Source of the DNA: Glycomyces xiaoerkulensis
GTDB taxonomy: Bacteria > Actinomycetota > Actinomycetes > Mycobacteriales > Micromonosporaceae
DNA length: 64,000 bases
NCBI RefSeq assembly: GCF_002798405.1
Contig: NZ_PGGV01000004.1
Span: 62,001-126,000, forward strand
Reading direction: 5' to 3'
The notes beneath the pieces were generated by a model. It saw only the letters and a list, made by a program, of their open reading frames with translations. It was not told the DNA's origin and did not search any database. The position numbers and the translations under genes were made by a program. Of this stretch, positions 15,793 through 24,373 are shown in pieces. The first letter of the stretch is position 1. Every line of letters starts with the position of its first letter.

Positions 15793-17313
15793 GTGGCAAA
15801 GAATTTTCCGAGCGAGCGCTCCCAAACCCGCGAGCACCGGCCCTGGGGCGCGGTGGAAGCGGCCGAGTTGGCCGCCGACGACGACGGCCTGGACCTCATC
15901 AGCCTCGGCAAGCAGATCCGGCACCTGCGCAAGCAGCTGGAGCTGAGCCTCGACGACCTGGGGGAGGCGGTCGGGACGGCGCCCTCGCAGTTGTCGCTGA
16001 TCGAGAACGGCAAGCGGGAGCCGAAGCTGTCGATGCTGCGGTCCCTGGCCCGCGCGCTCGGCGTCAGCTCCGACGAGCTGCTGGGCGCCGAACCGCCGAA
16101 CCGCCGCGTGGCCCTGGAGATCGAGCTCGAGCGGGCGCAGCGCAGCAAGCACTACCGGGACCTGGGGCTGCCCGGCGTCAAGCCCTCCTCGCGGATCCCC
16201 TCCGAGGTGCTGGAGGCGCTGGTGGGCCTCCACCACGAGCTGGAGCGGCAGGTGAACCTGCACGCGGCCACCCCCGAGGAGGCCAGACGCGCGAACACCG
16301 AGCTGCGCAGGCGTATGCGCGAGAAGGACAACTACTTCGGCGACATCGAGGCCGAGGCCCGCACGCTGCTGAGCCACGTCGGCTACACCGGCGGCCCGCT
16401 CTCACAGCACCAGATCTCCGACCTGGCCGCGTACCTGCGGTTCACCCTGCACCACGTCGAGGACCTGCCGCACTCCACCCGATCGGTCACCGATCTGCGC
16501 AACCGCAGGATCTACCTGACCCCCAACAAGGACTCCTCGCACGACCCGCGGACCGTGCTGCTCCAGGCGCTGGCCAGCCACGTCCTGCAACACGAGGTGC
16601 CGCAGACCTATCAGGAGTTCCTGGGCCAGCGGGTCTCGACCAACTACCTGGCCGCGGCGCTGCTGATCCCCGAGGCGAGTGCGGTGAAGTACCTGCGGCG
16701 GTCCATGGGCGAGAAGGAGATCGCCATCGAGGACCTGCGCGACAACTTCGCGGTGTCCTACGAGGCCGCCGCGCACCGGTTCACCAACCTCGCCACCCAC
16801 CACCTGGGCATCCGCACGCACTTCCAGAAGGTCCACAAGTCGGGCATCATCGTCAAGGCCTACGAGAACGACGACGTGACGTTCCCGGCCGACCCGACCG
16901 GTGCGATCGAGGGTCAGCCGGTGTGCCGGTACTGGACCAGCCGCCAGGTGTTCGACGTGCCCGACAAGTTCTCGGCGTTCAACCAGTACACCGACACCCC
17001 CGGCGGTACGTACTGGTGCACCGCCCGGACCGAGCGCGGTCCCGACGGCGATTTCTCGCTGAGCATCGGGGTGCCGTACGACGCGGCGAAGTGGTTCCGC
17101 GGCAAGGAGACCACCGCGCGCTCGGTCTCGCGCTGCCCGGACGGCGACTGCTGCCGCACCCCGCCGGCGGAGCTGGCCGGGAAATGGGCCGGGCAGGCCT
17201 GGCCGGCCGGGCGGGCGCCCTCGTCGCAGATGGCGGCGCTGCCGCCCGGTTCCTTCCCCGGCGTCGACGAGACCGAGGTCTACCAGTTCCTGGAGCGTCA
17301 CTCCCGCCTTTGA
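15793..17313 (+). CDS. RamB-like regulator (XRE HTH, degenerate M78, DUF2083)
   Basis: 506 residues. An XRE helix-turn-helix (LGKQIRHLRKQLELSLDDLGEAVGTAPSQLSLIENGKREP, about 45-85) is followed by a helical linker, an IrrE/M78-like central domain and a C-terminal DUF2083-like part with conserved Cys/Trp (YWTSRQVF, TYWCTARTERG, CPDGDCC). This is the layout of RamB/ScfR short-chain fatty acid regulators. The metallopeptidase HExxH is absent (SHVLQHEVPQ), so proteolysis is unlikely. The GTG start is chosen because CATAAT lies 6 nt upstream; an upstream TTG at 15703 would place the promoter inside the gene. It probably controls aceA-aceB. Confidence 0.85.
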   Translation: MAKNFPSERSQTREHRPWGAVEAAELAADDDGLDLISLGKQIRHLRKQLELSLDDLGEAVGTAPSQLSLIENGKREPKLSMLRSLARALGVSSDELLGAEPPNRRVALEIELERAQRSKHYRDLGLPGVKPSSRIPSEVLEALVGLHHELERQVNLHAATPEEARRANTELRRRMREKDNYFGDIEAEARTLLSHVGYTGGPLSQHQISDLAAYLRFTLHHVEDLPHSTRSVTDLRNRRIYLTPNKDSSHDPRTVLLQALASHVLQHEVPQTYQEFLGQRVSTNYLAAALLIPEASAVKYLRRSMGEKEIAIEDLRDNFAVSYEAAAHRFTNLATHHLGIRTHFQKVHKSGIIVKAYENDDVTFPADPTGAIEGQPVCRYWTSRQVFDVPDKFSAFNQYTDTPGGTYWCTARTERGPDGDFSLSIGVPYDAAKWFRGKETTARSVSRCPDGDCCRTPPAELAGKWAGQAWPAGRAPSSQMAALPPGSFPGVDETEVYQFLERHSRL

Positions 17314-17319
17314 CGGAGA

Positions 17320-17351
17320 GGCGCCCCCGCCGCATCCGCGGCGGGGGCGCC
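17320..17351. terminator. Bidirectional terminator
   Basis: Perfect 14-nt arms (17320-17333 and 17338-17351) with loop ATCC lie between the convergent regulator and desaturase genes. Confidence 0.8.
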
Positions 17352-17373
17352 GGACGTGCCGTCGCGCGGGTGG

Positions 17374-18354
17374 CTATTCCTGGGCGAGTTTGGCCAGGCG
17401 TTCGGGGGTCGGCCACTTGACGTGGGTCGCCCAGCCGGCCTTCTCGAAGCCCCGGATGATGCGCGCCGAGGTGTCGATCTGTCCGCGCTTGACGCCGTGG
17501 CGGGCGCAGGACTGGTCGGCGTGGTGCGAATTGTGCCAGGATTCCCCGCCTGACAGGATCGCCAGCGGCCAGAAGTTCGCGGCCTTGTCGCGGCTCTTGA
17601 ACGGGCGCTCGCCGATCATGTGGCAGATCGAGTTGGTCGACCAGGTGGCGTGGTGGAGGGCCGAGACCCGCACCAGGCCGGCCCAGAACAAGGCGGTCAG
17701 GGCGCCGGTCAGCGACATGGTGATCAGTCCGCCGATGAGGGCCGGCAGCAGGAAGGTCAGGATCGTCCACAGCCAGAACAGCTTGTTGATCTTGACCAGG
17801 TCGGGGTCCTTGAGCAGGTCGGGGGTGAAGCGCTCCTCGTTGGAGATGTTCGCGCGCTGGAACATCCAACCCACGTGGGAGTGCCAGAAGCCCTTGGTGA
17901 GCGCCAGGACCGAGGTGCCGTACAGCCACGGCGAGTGCGGGTCGCCCTCCTTGTCGGAGAAGGCGTGGTGGCGCCGGTGGTCGGCGACCCAGCCGATGAG
18001 CGGCCCCTGCACCGACATGCTGCCGAGGATCGCCATGGTGATCTTCAGGGGCCGGTTGGGCCGGAACGAGCCGTGCGTGAACAGGCGGTGGTAGCCGACG
18101 GTGACGCCGTGGAGGGTCAGCACGTAGAACGCGACCGTGAGCCCGATGTCGGTCCAGCTCAGCAGCCCGGTCGTCCACGCGAACGGGACCGCGGCCGCCA
18201 GCGCTGCCATCGGGACCAGCAGGAACAGGTAGACCAGCGACTGCCGGCCGACGTCCCGGGGCTCGGCGAGCACCGGCTTCGGTCCGCTCTTGGGTTTGGT
18301 CTCGGGCCCGCTCCGGGCTGGTTCCACGGGTCGGGTGTCGGTGATTACCGCCAT
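17374..18354 (-). CDS. Acyl-CoA desaturase (delta-9 fatty acid desaturase)
   Basis: A 326-residue integral membrane di-iron enzyme that inserts a double bond in acyl chains. The three histidine boxes are HRLFTH (89-94), HRRHH (126-130) and HNSHH near residue 265, with hydrophobic helices between them. ATG 18354 is preceded by GAGAGGA, and the protein begins with a short charged cytoplasmic segment. It probably adjusts membrane fluidity. No ferredoxin or reductase partner is adjacent. Length matches bacterial stearoyl-CoA-desaturase-type enzymes. Confidence 0.92.
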   Translation of the reverse strand: MAVITDTRPVEPARSGPETKPKSGPKPVLAEPRDVGRQSLVYLFLLVPMAALAAAVPFAWTTGLLSWTDIGLTVAFYVLTLHGVTVGYHRLFTHGSFRPNRPLKITMAILGSMSVQGPLIGWVADHRRHHAFSDKEGDPHSPWLYGTSVLALTKGFWHSHVGWMFQRANISNEERFTPDLLKDPDLVKINKLFWLWTILTFLLPALIGGLITMSLTGALTALFWAGLVRVSALHHATWSTNSICHMIGERPFKSRDKAANFWPLAILSGGESWHNSHHADQSCARHGVKRGQIDTSARIIRGFEKAGWATHVKWPTPERLAKLAQE

Positions 18355-18465
18355 CGCACGTCCTCTCGATGAATTGCGCACCTCAATCGTGGCCCCGTGG
18401 GGTCTCGACCGCAGTGGGCCGGACCGGCCCATTCGTGACGTGCATGTCCCCCGCCGGACGGGGGC

Positions 18466-19116
18466 CTAGGCCCCCTGGTTGTCCTCGAGATACGCCAGAA
18501 CTGCGAGGACCCGCCGGTTGCCGTCCTCGGTCTGGCCGAGGCCGAGCTTGCGGAAGACGTTGGCCGAGTGCTTGCCCACGGCCTTCTCGGTGATGTAGAG
18601 CTCGGCGGCGATCGCGGCGTTGCTGCGGCCCTCGGCCATCAGTCCCAGGACCTCCTGCTCGCGCGGGGTCAGCTCCTCGAGCCGGTTGCTCTGCTTGCCG
18701 AGGAGGCTGGAGACGACCTCGGGGTCCATGGCGGTGCCGCCGGCGGCGACGCGGCGGAGGGCCTCAAGGAACTCCCCGACGTTGGAGATGCGGTCTTTGA
18801 GCAGGTAGCCGACGGCGCCGCGGCGGTCGCCGAGGAGTTCGCGGGCGTACAACTGCTCGACGTACTGGGAGAGCACCAGGATCGGCAGGGCCGGGATGGT
18901 CCGGCGGGCCTCGATGGCGGCGCGCAGGCCCTCGTCGGTGTAGGTCGGCGGCAGCCGGATGTCGACCACGGCTATGTCGGGCCGGTGCTCGAGGAGGGCG
19001 GCGGTGAGCGACGGGCCGTTGTCGACCGCCTCGACGACGGTCAGGTCGTGGGCTTCGAGCATCCGGGTGAGACCGTCGCGCAGCAGCGAATGGTCCTCGG
19101 CGATGACGACGTCCAT
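18466..19116 (-). CDS. NarL/FixJ-type response regulator
   Basis: 216 residues. The receiver domain has the phosphoacceptor Asp52 (IAVVDIRLPP), the acidic pair in AEDH (7-9) and Lys in LLKDR. The C-terminal LuxR-type helix-turn-helix is LTPREQEVLGLMAEGRSNAAIAAELYITEKAVGKH. It starts 8 nt after the sensor kinase stop, so they form a two-component operon. The conserved THTPY...DEGLRA-like segment (PPTYTDEGLRAA) is typical of actinobacterial regulators paired with HisKA_3 kinases. Targets are unknown. Confidence 0.92.
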   Translation of the reverse strand: MDVVIAEDHSLLRDGLTRMLEAHDLTVVEAVDNGPSLTAALLEHRPDIAVVDIRLPPTYTDEGLRAAIEARRTIPALPILVLSQYVEQLYARELLGDRRGAVGYLLKDRISNVGEFLEALRRVAAGGTAMDPEVVSSLLGKQSNRLEELTPREQEVLGLMAEGRSNAAIAAELYITEKAVGKHSANVFRKLGLGQTEDGNRRVLAVLAYLEDNQGA

Positions 19117-19124
19117 GGTGCTCC

Positions 19125-20417
19125 TCAGCTCCCTCGTGCCCCGGCGACGGGCCGTTCGGTCGCCGACACCGGGATTTTCATGGTTACGACGGTCGGCCCG
19201 CCGTCGGGACTGACCACTTTGAGGCTGCCTTCGAAGGCGGCCAAGCGGTTCCGCAGCCCGTTGAGCCCGCCGCCGGGGACGATCTCGGCGCCGCCGCTCC
19301 CGTCGTCGTAGATCTCGACCTCCACTTCGTCGTCGACCTGCTCGACCAGGATCCAGATGCGAGTGGCCTCGGCGTGCTTGGTGATGTTGGTGAGGACCTC
19401 GTTGACCGCGAAGTAGGCGGCCGCCTCGACCGGCGCCGGCAGGTTGCCGCGGAGCCGGTCGACCACGGCCACCGGGAGGGGATGGTCCAGCGCCATCGCC
19501 TGGAGCGCCCCGGAGAAGCCGCGGTCGGCCAGGACCGGCGGGTGGATGCCGCGGACCACCCGGCGGATCTCGTCGAGCACGTCCGAGCACCCCACGCGGG
19601 CCTCGCCGACGAGCTTGGCGGCCGCGTCCGGTCGCTCGTTCTGCAGCAGCTCCTCGGCCATGCCGAGCGTGAGGCCCATGGCGGCGATGCGGGCCTGGGC
19701 GCCGTCGTGGAGGTCCCGCTCGATGCGGCGGAGCTCGGCGGCCGCGTGGTCGACCGTCTGTGCCCGCGACTGGCGCAGCTCGGTGACCTTCTCGGTGAGC
19801 AGGACCTTCGCGGTCGGCCCCAGCAGCACCACGCCCAGGCGCGAGTACCAGCGCAGGAACAGCTCGCCCCAGCGCCACCAGGCCGCGCCGCAGGCCAGCG
19901 CGAACGGCACCAGCAGGAGGGTCTTGGTCGGGGTGTCGAACTCGTAGAAGCCGAGGTCGTTGACCGCGGGGGTGTCCGAGCCCCGGAAGAGGGTGAACAG
20001 CAGCAGCGGCTGCACCAGGTAGTAGACGGCGATGCCGAACACCCCGAGGTAGACCAGGTTGACCAGGAACCCGAGGGAGGCGTCGATGGCGAGCCAGGCG
20101 ACGTCGCGCCAGGTCGCGGCCTCCCGGACCATCGCCAGCGCCTTCTGGTCGGACCGGGCCCGCTTCCGGGGCTGGTAAGGGGCGGGGATCTCGACGCCGA
20201 GCTGCTCGCCGATGATCCGGCGCTGGGAGTTGGCCCAGGCCCGGATGGCGAGGATGACCCCCACGGCGGCCGGGATGCCGATCCAGAAGACGACGAGCGC
20301 GCCGGAGATGACCGCGGCGGCCAGGAGCGCGGCCGCGACCAGAGTGAGGCTGAATCGGAGGATCGACCAGCCCGGCAGGGCCAGCCGCCGGGTGATCGGA
20401 TTGGTCGACATCGGCAT
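19125..20417 (-). CDS. Sensor histidine kinase (HisKA_3 type)
   Basis: 430 residues. Transmembrane helices lie near 18-36 and 40-60, then about 118-142 and 165-185, matching the putative-sensor domain common in actinobacterial kinases. The phosphoacceptor is His237 in ERDLHDGAQARIAAMGL, followed by a HATPase domain (YFAVNEVLTNITKHAEATR, GGGLNGLRNRLAAFEG). It autophosphorylates and passes the phosphate to the response regulator encoded directly downstream. ATG 20417 is favoured by a TAGTCT box 9 nt upstream; ATG 20411 is an alternative. The stimulus is unknown. Confidence 0.9.
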   Translation of the reverse strand: MPMSTNPITRRLALPGWSILRFSLTLVAAALLAAAVISGALVVFWIGIPAAVGVILAIRAWANSQRRIIGEQLGVEIPAPYQPRKRARSDQKALAMVREAATWRDVAWLAIDASLGFLVNLVYLGVFGIAVYYLVQPLLLFTLFRGSDTPAVNDLGFYEFDTPTKTLLLVPFALACGAAWWRWGELFLRWYSRLGVVLLGPTAKVLLTEKVTELRQSRAQTVDHAAAELRRIERDLHDGAQARIAAMGLTLGMAEELLQNERPDAAAKLVGEARVGCSDVLDEIRRVVRGIHPPVLADRGFSGALQAMALDHPLPVAVVDRLRGNLPAPVEAAAYFAVNEVLTNITKHAEATRIWILVEQVDDEVEVEIYDDGSGGAEIVPGGGLNGLRNRLAAFEGSLKVVSPDGGPTVVTMKIPVSATERPVAGARGS

Positions 20418-20426
20418 AACAATCCA

Positions 20427-20432
20427 AGACTA
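20427..20432 (-). promoter_or_regulatory. -10 element of the sensor kinase operon
   Basis: On the minus strand TAGTCT lies 9 nt before the ATG at 20417, giving an almost leaderless transcript. No clear Shine-Dalgarno or -35. Confidence 0.4.
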
Positions 20433-20540
20433 CCCGTGTATCCGTCCGTCGATCCTGGTGAGAGCCGCGGTGAGGCATCGGGTGCGCGGCGGCGGCTATC
20501 GTGTGGGCGCGGGTGGTCCGCGAAGCGAAGGGGACCGGAG

Positions 20541-21344
20541 ATGGGCGAGCGGCCGTGGGCGCTGGTGACGGGCGCGTCCTCGGGCATCGGCGAGGAGTTC
20601 GCGCGGCAGTTGGCCGCGAACGGCCACGACACGGTGCTGGTGGCGCGGCGCACAGAGAGGCTGGAGGCGCTCGCGGCCGAACTGGCCGAGCGGCACGGGA
20701 CCGAGGCGCTGGTGGTCACGCAGGACCTGTCGGAGCCGGACGCGGCCGAGCGGGTCGCCGCCGCGGTCGACGAGCGCGGGATCGCGATCGAGGTCCTGGT
20801 CAACAATGCCGGCACCGGTCGGCTCGGCCGGGCCGACCGGATCGAGGCGGGCTTCGAGCACCGGGAGCTGATGGTCAACGTCGTGGCCCCGACCGATCTG
20901 GTGAACCGGTACCTGCCGCCGATGGTCGAGCGGGGCGGCGGTGCGATCGTCAACGTGGCCTCGCTGGCGGGGTTCCAGGTGCTCCCCTACATGGCCGTCT
21001 ACGCGGCGGCCAAATCGTACATCGTGAACTACAGCCTGGCGCTGTGGGCGGAGCTGCGCGGGACCGGTGTGAAAATCCTGGCCGTGTGCCCGGGCCCGGT
21101 GGACACCGGTTTCCCGGCGGCCAACCGGGTGCGGTACAACCGGCGGCTGCTGGGCTGGATGCTGGCCTCGCCCGAGAAGGTGGTGGCGCAGTCGCTGGCC
21201 TCGCTCGAGCGCAACCGCGGCTACGTGGTGCCCGATCGGCGCACCTGGTTCGAGGCGCATCTGCTGCCGCGTCGCCCGCGGCGGCTCATGGCCCGCCTCG
21301 TCGGCCGGGTGATGCGCTACTTCGTCGACCGCCAGCACCGCTGA
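20541..21344 (+). CDS. Short-chain dehydrogenase/reductase (classical SDR)
   Basis: 267 residues. The NAD(P)-binding motif TGASSGIGEEF (10-20), the NNAG structural motif (88-91) and the catalytic Ser141, Tyr154 and Lys158 (YAAAK) are all present. The C-terminus (RRLMARLVGRVMRYF) is basic and amphipathic, as in the DltE/YqjQ-like subgroup, and could touch the membrane. The start follows AAGGGGA. It is convergent with the glycosyltransferase and divergent from the kinase operon. The substrate cannot be assigned. Confidence 0.88.
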   Translation: MGERPWALVTGASSGIGEEFARQLAANGHDTVLVARRTERLEALAAELAERHGTEALVVTQDLSEPDAAERVAAAVDERGIAIEVLVNNAGTGRLGRADRIEAGFEHRELMVNVVAPTDLVNRYLPPMVERGGGAIVNVASLAGFQVLPYMAVYAAAKSYIVNYSLALWAELRGTGVKILAVCPGPVDTGFPAANRVRYNRRLLGWMLASPEKVVAQSLASLERNRGYVVPDRRTWFEAHLLPRRPRRLMARLVGRVMRYFVDRQHR

Positions 21345-21359
21345 CCCGGGCGGTGGGCG

Positions 21360-22547
21360 TCAGGCCGCGGACACGGCCAGTTCGTAGGACTTCCAGGTCT
21401 CGGCCGCGATCGCGTCCCAGGAGTACCTCGCGCAGGTTCGCAGGCGTCCGGCCTGGCCGGTCACCCGGCGCACGTCGCCTTCCTCCAGATAGGTCTGCAC
21501 CGCCGCGGCGATCGACTCCGGGGTCGGGTCGTCGACGAGGGTGCCGCTGACGCCGTCCTCGACGGTGTCCTTGAGGCCGCCCACCGCGGCGGCCACGACC
21601 GGCACGCCGCAGGCCATCGCCTCCAGCGGCACGATTCCGAACGGCTCGTACCAGGGGGCGCAGACGACCACGTCGGCCGCCCGGTACTGGGCGGGCATGC
21701 GGTCGTTCGGGATCTGGCCGGGCATCCGGACCCGTCCCGAGACGCCTTCGGCCAGCGCGATGTCACGCAGTCGCCTGCCTTCGGGGTCGTCCCACACCTG
21801 CCCGTCCACCGGCCCGCCGGCGATGACCAGCTCGGTGTGCGGCAGGTGCTTCATCGCCCTGATGATCGTTGCGAAGCCTTTGCGCGGCACCAGTCGTCCC
21901 GCCGTGAGGATCTGGTAGCGGCTGCCGAGATCGTCGGCCTCGCCGACCGGGTTGAACAGGTCGAGGTCGACACCGCAGGGGATGAGGGCGATCTTGTCCT
22001 CCGAGACGCCCATCGCCGCCAGTTCCCGGACCTCCTCCTCGCTGGTGGCGATGATGCCCGCGCACCGGTCGCCGACGTCGGCCTCGAAGCCGGTGCGTCC
22101 CGGCGGGCTGGCGTCGGCCCCGCCCTGGTGGCGGCGCTTGACGGTGCCGAGGGCGTGGTAGGTCTCGACCACCGGCACGTCGCAGCGTTCGGCCGCCCAC
22201 AGCGAGGCCAGCCCGGACATCCAGAAGTGAGCGTGGACGATGTCGGGCCGGTCGGTCTCCCACAACCGCAGCAGCCCGTAGGCGAAGTCGCCCATGAACG
22301 GCAGCAGGTGGTCCTTGCCGATGCGGTCGGCCGGGCCGGCGTCGACGTGCACCACCTCGTAGTCGCCGGGGGCCCGGACGCGCTCGGCCAGGCGCGGATC
22401 GTCGCGCCTGGTGTACACCGCCACCTCGTGCCCTTGCCGGGCGAGCGCGGCGGCGAGCCGGGCGACGTGGATGTTCTGGCCTCCCCCGTCCTCACCGCCC
22501 ATGTCGGCGATCGGACTTGCGTGCTCGGAGACCATCGCGATCTTCAT
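21360..22547 (-). CDS. GT4-family glycosyltransferase
   Basis: 395 residues with the GT-B fold. An N-terminal Rossmann half carries GGEDGGGQNIHVARLAAALARQGHEVAVYTR, the acceptor-side motif shared with sucrose-phosphate synthase and MshA-like enzymes. DIVHAHFWMSG and the C-terminal EPFGIVPLEAMACGVPVVA supply the E-x7-E nucleotide-sugar motif. GAGGAGGAAA precedes the start. It is probably cytosolic and transfers a hexose from a nucleotide sugar, but neither donor nor acceptor is evident from neighbours. It is not a clear MshA by its flanks. Confidence 0.88.
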   Translation of the reverse strand: MKIAMVSEHASPIADMGGEDGGGQNIHVARLAAALARQGHEVAVYTRRDDPRLAERVRAPGDYEVVHVDAGPADRIGKDHLLPFMGDFAYGLLRLWETDRPDIVHAHFWMSGLASLWAAERCDVPVVETYHALGTVKRRHQGGADASPPGRTGFEADVGDRCAGIIATSEEEVRELAAMGVSEDKIALIPCGVDLDLFNPVGEADDLGSRYQILTAGRLVPRKGFATIIRAMKHLPHTELVIAGGPVDGQVWDDPEGRRLRDIALAEGVSGRVRMPGQIPNDRMPAQYRAADVVVCAPWYEPFGIVPLEAMACGVPVVAAAVGGLKDTVEDGVSGTLVDDPTPESIAAAVQTYLEEGDVRRVTGQAGRLRTCARYSWDAIAAETWKSYELAVSAA

Positions 22548-22744
22548 TGTTTCCTCCTCGGTCGCGGGGCCGGGCGGGTCCCGCGCTCGGGCAGGGCGGG
22601 CCGCCGTCCATGTCGATCACAGTGGACCGCCGCGCGCACTCGGCGGACAGGCGGTCCGGCAGGGGTCGAATCTGGCATGCCGGTCAATTACCCGGAAAAC
22701 GCCCGCTTCAATCCTCTACCGCGACATCGCCCCGGCCGGGATCC

Positions 22745-23413
22745 TCAGTCGACGACGCGGGCGATCGAGAGCCCGTCGTAGCCCTTGACGCCGACGGTCT
22801 GCATGACCGTCCCCTCGAGCCTGGGGTCGGCCGCGACCGCCTCGAGATAGGCGCGCACGCCCTGGACGTTGGAGTCGCGGCTGAGCGCGTCGGCCACGGC
22901 GCCGCCGCGCACCACGTTGTCGGCCACGATCAGGCTCCCGGGCCGGGTGAGCTCGAGCGACCGTTCGAGGTAGTTCGGGTAGCCGGCCTTGTCGGCGTCG
23001 ATGAAGACCATGTCGAACGGCTCGGGCTCCTCGGCGGCGAGTTTGGCGAGGGTGTCGGCGGCCAGTCCGACGCGGATGTCGACGGTGCCGACCAGGCCGG
23101 CGCGGGAGACGTTGGCGCTGGCGACCTCGGCGTGCTTGGGGCTGGCCTCTAGGCTGATCAGGTGGCCGCCCTCGGGCAGGGCGCGGCCCATCCAGATGGC
23201 GCTGTAGCCGCCGAGCGTCCCGATCTCGAGCACCCGCCGGGCGCCATGGGTCTTGGCCAGCAGGTACAGCAGCTTGCCCTGGGCCGGGGAGACCTGGATG
23301 GGCGGTAGTCCGGCGCGCTCGCTCGCGGCGATCGCGTCGGTGAGGGCGTCGTCTTCGCCGACGAGAAGGCGACCGAGGAACTCGTCGACTTCGGTCCACT
23401 GCGATTGGCCCAT
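22745..23413 (-). CDS. O-methyltransferase (CCoAOMT/COMT-like, family 3)
   Basis: 222 residues. VLEIGTLGGYSAIWMGRALPEGG holds the SAM-binding motif, DMVFIDADKAGYPNYLE holds the metal-binding Asp of cation-dependent O-methyltransferases, and VADNVVRGGAV supplies the second metal ligand. These enzymes methylate catechol-like hydroxyls. The physiological substrate is unknown. No pathway neighbours are present. Starts upstream are possible, but ATG 23413 fits family alignments. The 197 nt between this gene and the glycosyltransferase start hold nothing recognisable. Confidence 0.9.
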   Translation of the reverse strand: MGQSQWTEVDEFLGRLLVGEDDALTDAIAASERAGLPPIQVSPAQGKLLYLLAKTHGARRVLEIGTLGGYSAIWMGRALPEGGHLISLEASPKHAEVASANVSRAGLVGTVDIRVGLAADTLAKLAAEEPEPFDMVFIDADKAGYPNYLERSLELTRPGSLIVADNVVRGGAVADALSRDSNVQGVRAYLEAVAADPRLEGTVMQTVGVKGYDGLSIARVVD

Positions 23414-23812
23414 GGGAGGTGCCCCTTCTGTGGAGTTCGAACGCTACTGCGAAACGCTATCATTCGCGGCCGCCGTCGGCCGCCTGCAATGTTCACGTTC
23501 ACGCCGGAAGGTCCGACGGGGCGTCGGCACGGCGCGCGGCGGTCGCCGGATGCTACCCCTAACGCGTGAACGACGGAGTTGTAATTACCGCATTGGCCGC
23601 GAAAAATCGGCGGATTTTGTCGTGTTTCGCCCCCGTATCAACGGAACCCGCCGTGATCGGTCTTGCCGATCGTCGTACGGCGCAACAGCTTGAATGATAG
23701 ACCTGAATCACGACATGTTCGCCGCGGCGGTCCCGTGGGAAGGCCGGGCGGCGGACGGTTGGCAGGACGGCCGGCTTCGGGGGGAGTCGACCGCGCGTTG
23801 GGGGGTACCGCT
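23414..23812. other. 399-nt gap between the O-methyltransferase and ssgB
   Basis: The gap is AT-richer than its surroundings. On the minus strand TAGCGT boxes near 23440-23460 may serve the methyltransferase. A perfect GATCGG-N5-CCGATC repeat lies at 23655-23671, about 140 nt before ssgB. No conserved ORF is seen. Long upstream regions are usual for developmentally controlled genes such as ssgB. Confidence 0.4.
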
Positions 23813-24373
23813 ATGAGCATGGCACGATCGGCCACCGTCGACATCGGCACCACCATGCGGCTCGTCGCGCCGGATTTCGCCACGGTGAGCGTGCGGGCGA
23901 GCCTGCGCTACGACCCGGACGACCCGTACGCGGTCGGCGTCATGTTCCACCCCGACGGCTCCGACGCCGACCAGGTGGCGTGGTCGTTCTCGCGGGAGCT
24001 CCTGGCCAAGGGCCTGGAGGAGCCGACCGGTATCGGCGACGTGCGGGTGTGGCCGTGGACGACGCCCCGGGGGGAGTCGATCGCGCTGGCCCTGTCCTCA
24101 CCCGACGGCAACGCCCTGTTCGAGGTGAACCGCGCGGTGGTGCAGCGCTTCCTGCGCCGGGCCTACAGCCTGGTGCCCCGCGGCCGCGAGTCGGGCCACG
24201 TCGACCTCGACACCGCCCTGACCAAGCTCCTGGCGGGCGGCGTATTAATCACCGGGTCCGGACGGCGGGACGGCGCGGCCGGGCCGCCGTTTCCCTTCGC
24301 TAGGACCGCAGCAGCTCGGCGGTCTGCTTGGCTATCTCGCCTTCCTCGTTGGTCGGAACCACCAGTGCCGTGA
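23813..24373 (+). CDS. ssgB: SsgA/SsgB-family sporulation and cell-division regulator
   Basis: 186 residues. Residues about 1-140 match SsgB: LRYDPDDPYAVGVMFHPDG, WSFSRELLAKGLEEPTGIGDVRVWPW, ALSSPDGNALFEV and VDLDTALTKLLAG. SsgB places FtsZ at future septa in sporulating actinomycetes. The known protein ends about here (137 residues in Streptomyces). This reading frame runs on for about 46 residues and overlaps the acetate kinase gene tail-to-tail by 74 nt. A rare TTA leucine codon lies at 24245-24247 just after the core. GGGGGGT precedes ATG 23813. The extension may be real, or there may be a frameshift at the core end. Confidence 0.88.
   Translation: MSMARSATVDIGTTMRLVAPDFATVSVRASLRYDPDDPYAVGVMFHPDGSDADQVAWSFSRELLAKGLEEPTGIGDVRVWPWTTPRGESIALALSSPDGNALFEVNRAVVQRFLRRAYSLVPRGRESGHVDLDTALTKLLAGGVLITGSGRRDGAAGPPFPFARTAAARRSAWLSRLPRWSEPPVP

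Noticed and set aside
20541-23413. A biosynthetic cluster made of SDR, glycosyltransferase and O-methyltransferase
   Set aside because: The genes are on different strands with separate control and no core synthase or transporter nearby.
23655-23671. Terminator before ssgB
   Set aside because: A 6-bp GATCGG/CCGATC repeat is short, has no T-run and lies about 240 nt after the nearest gene start on the other strand; an operator is equally likely.
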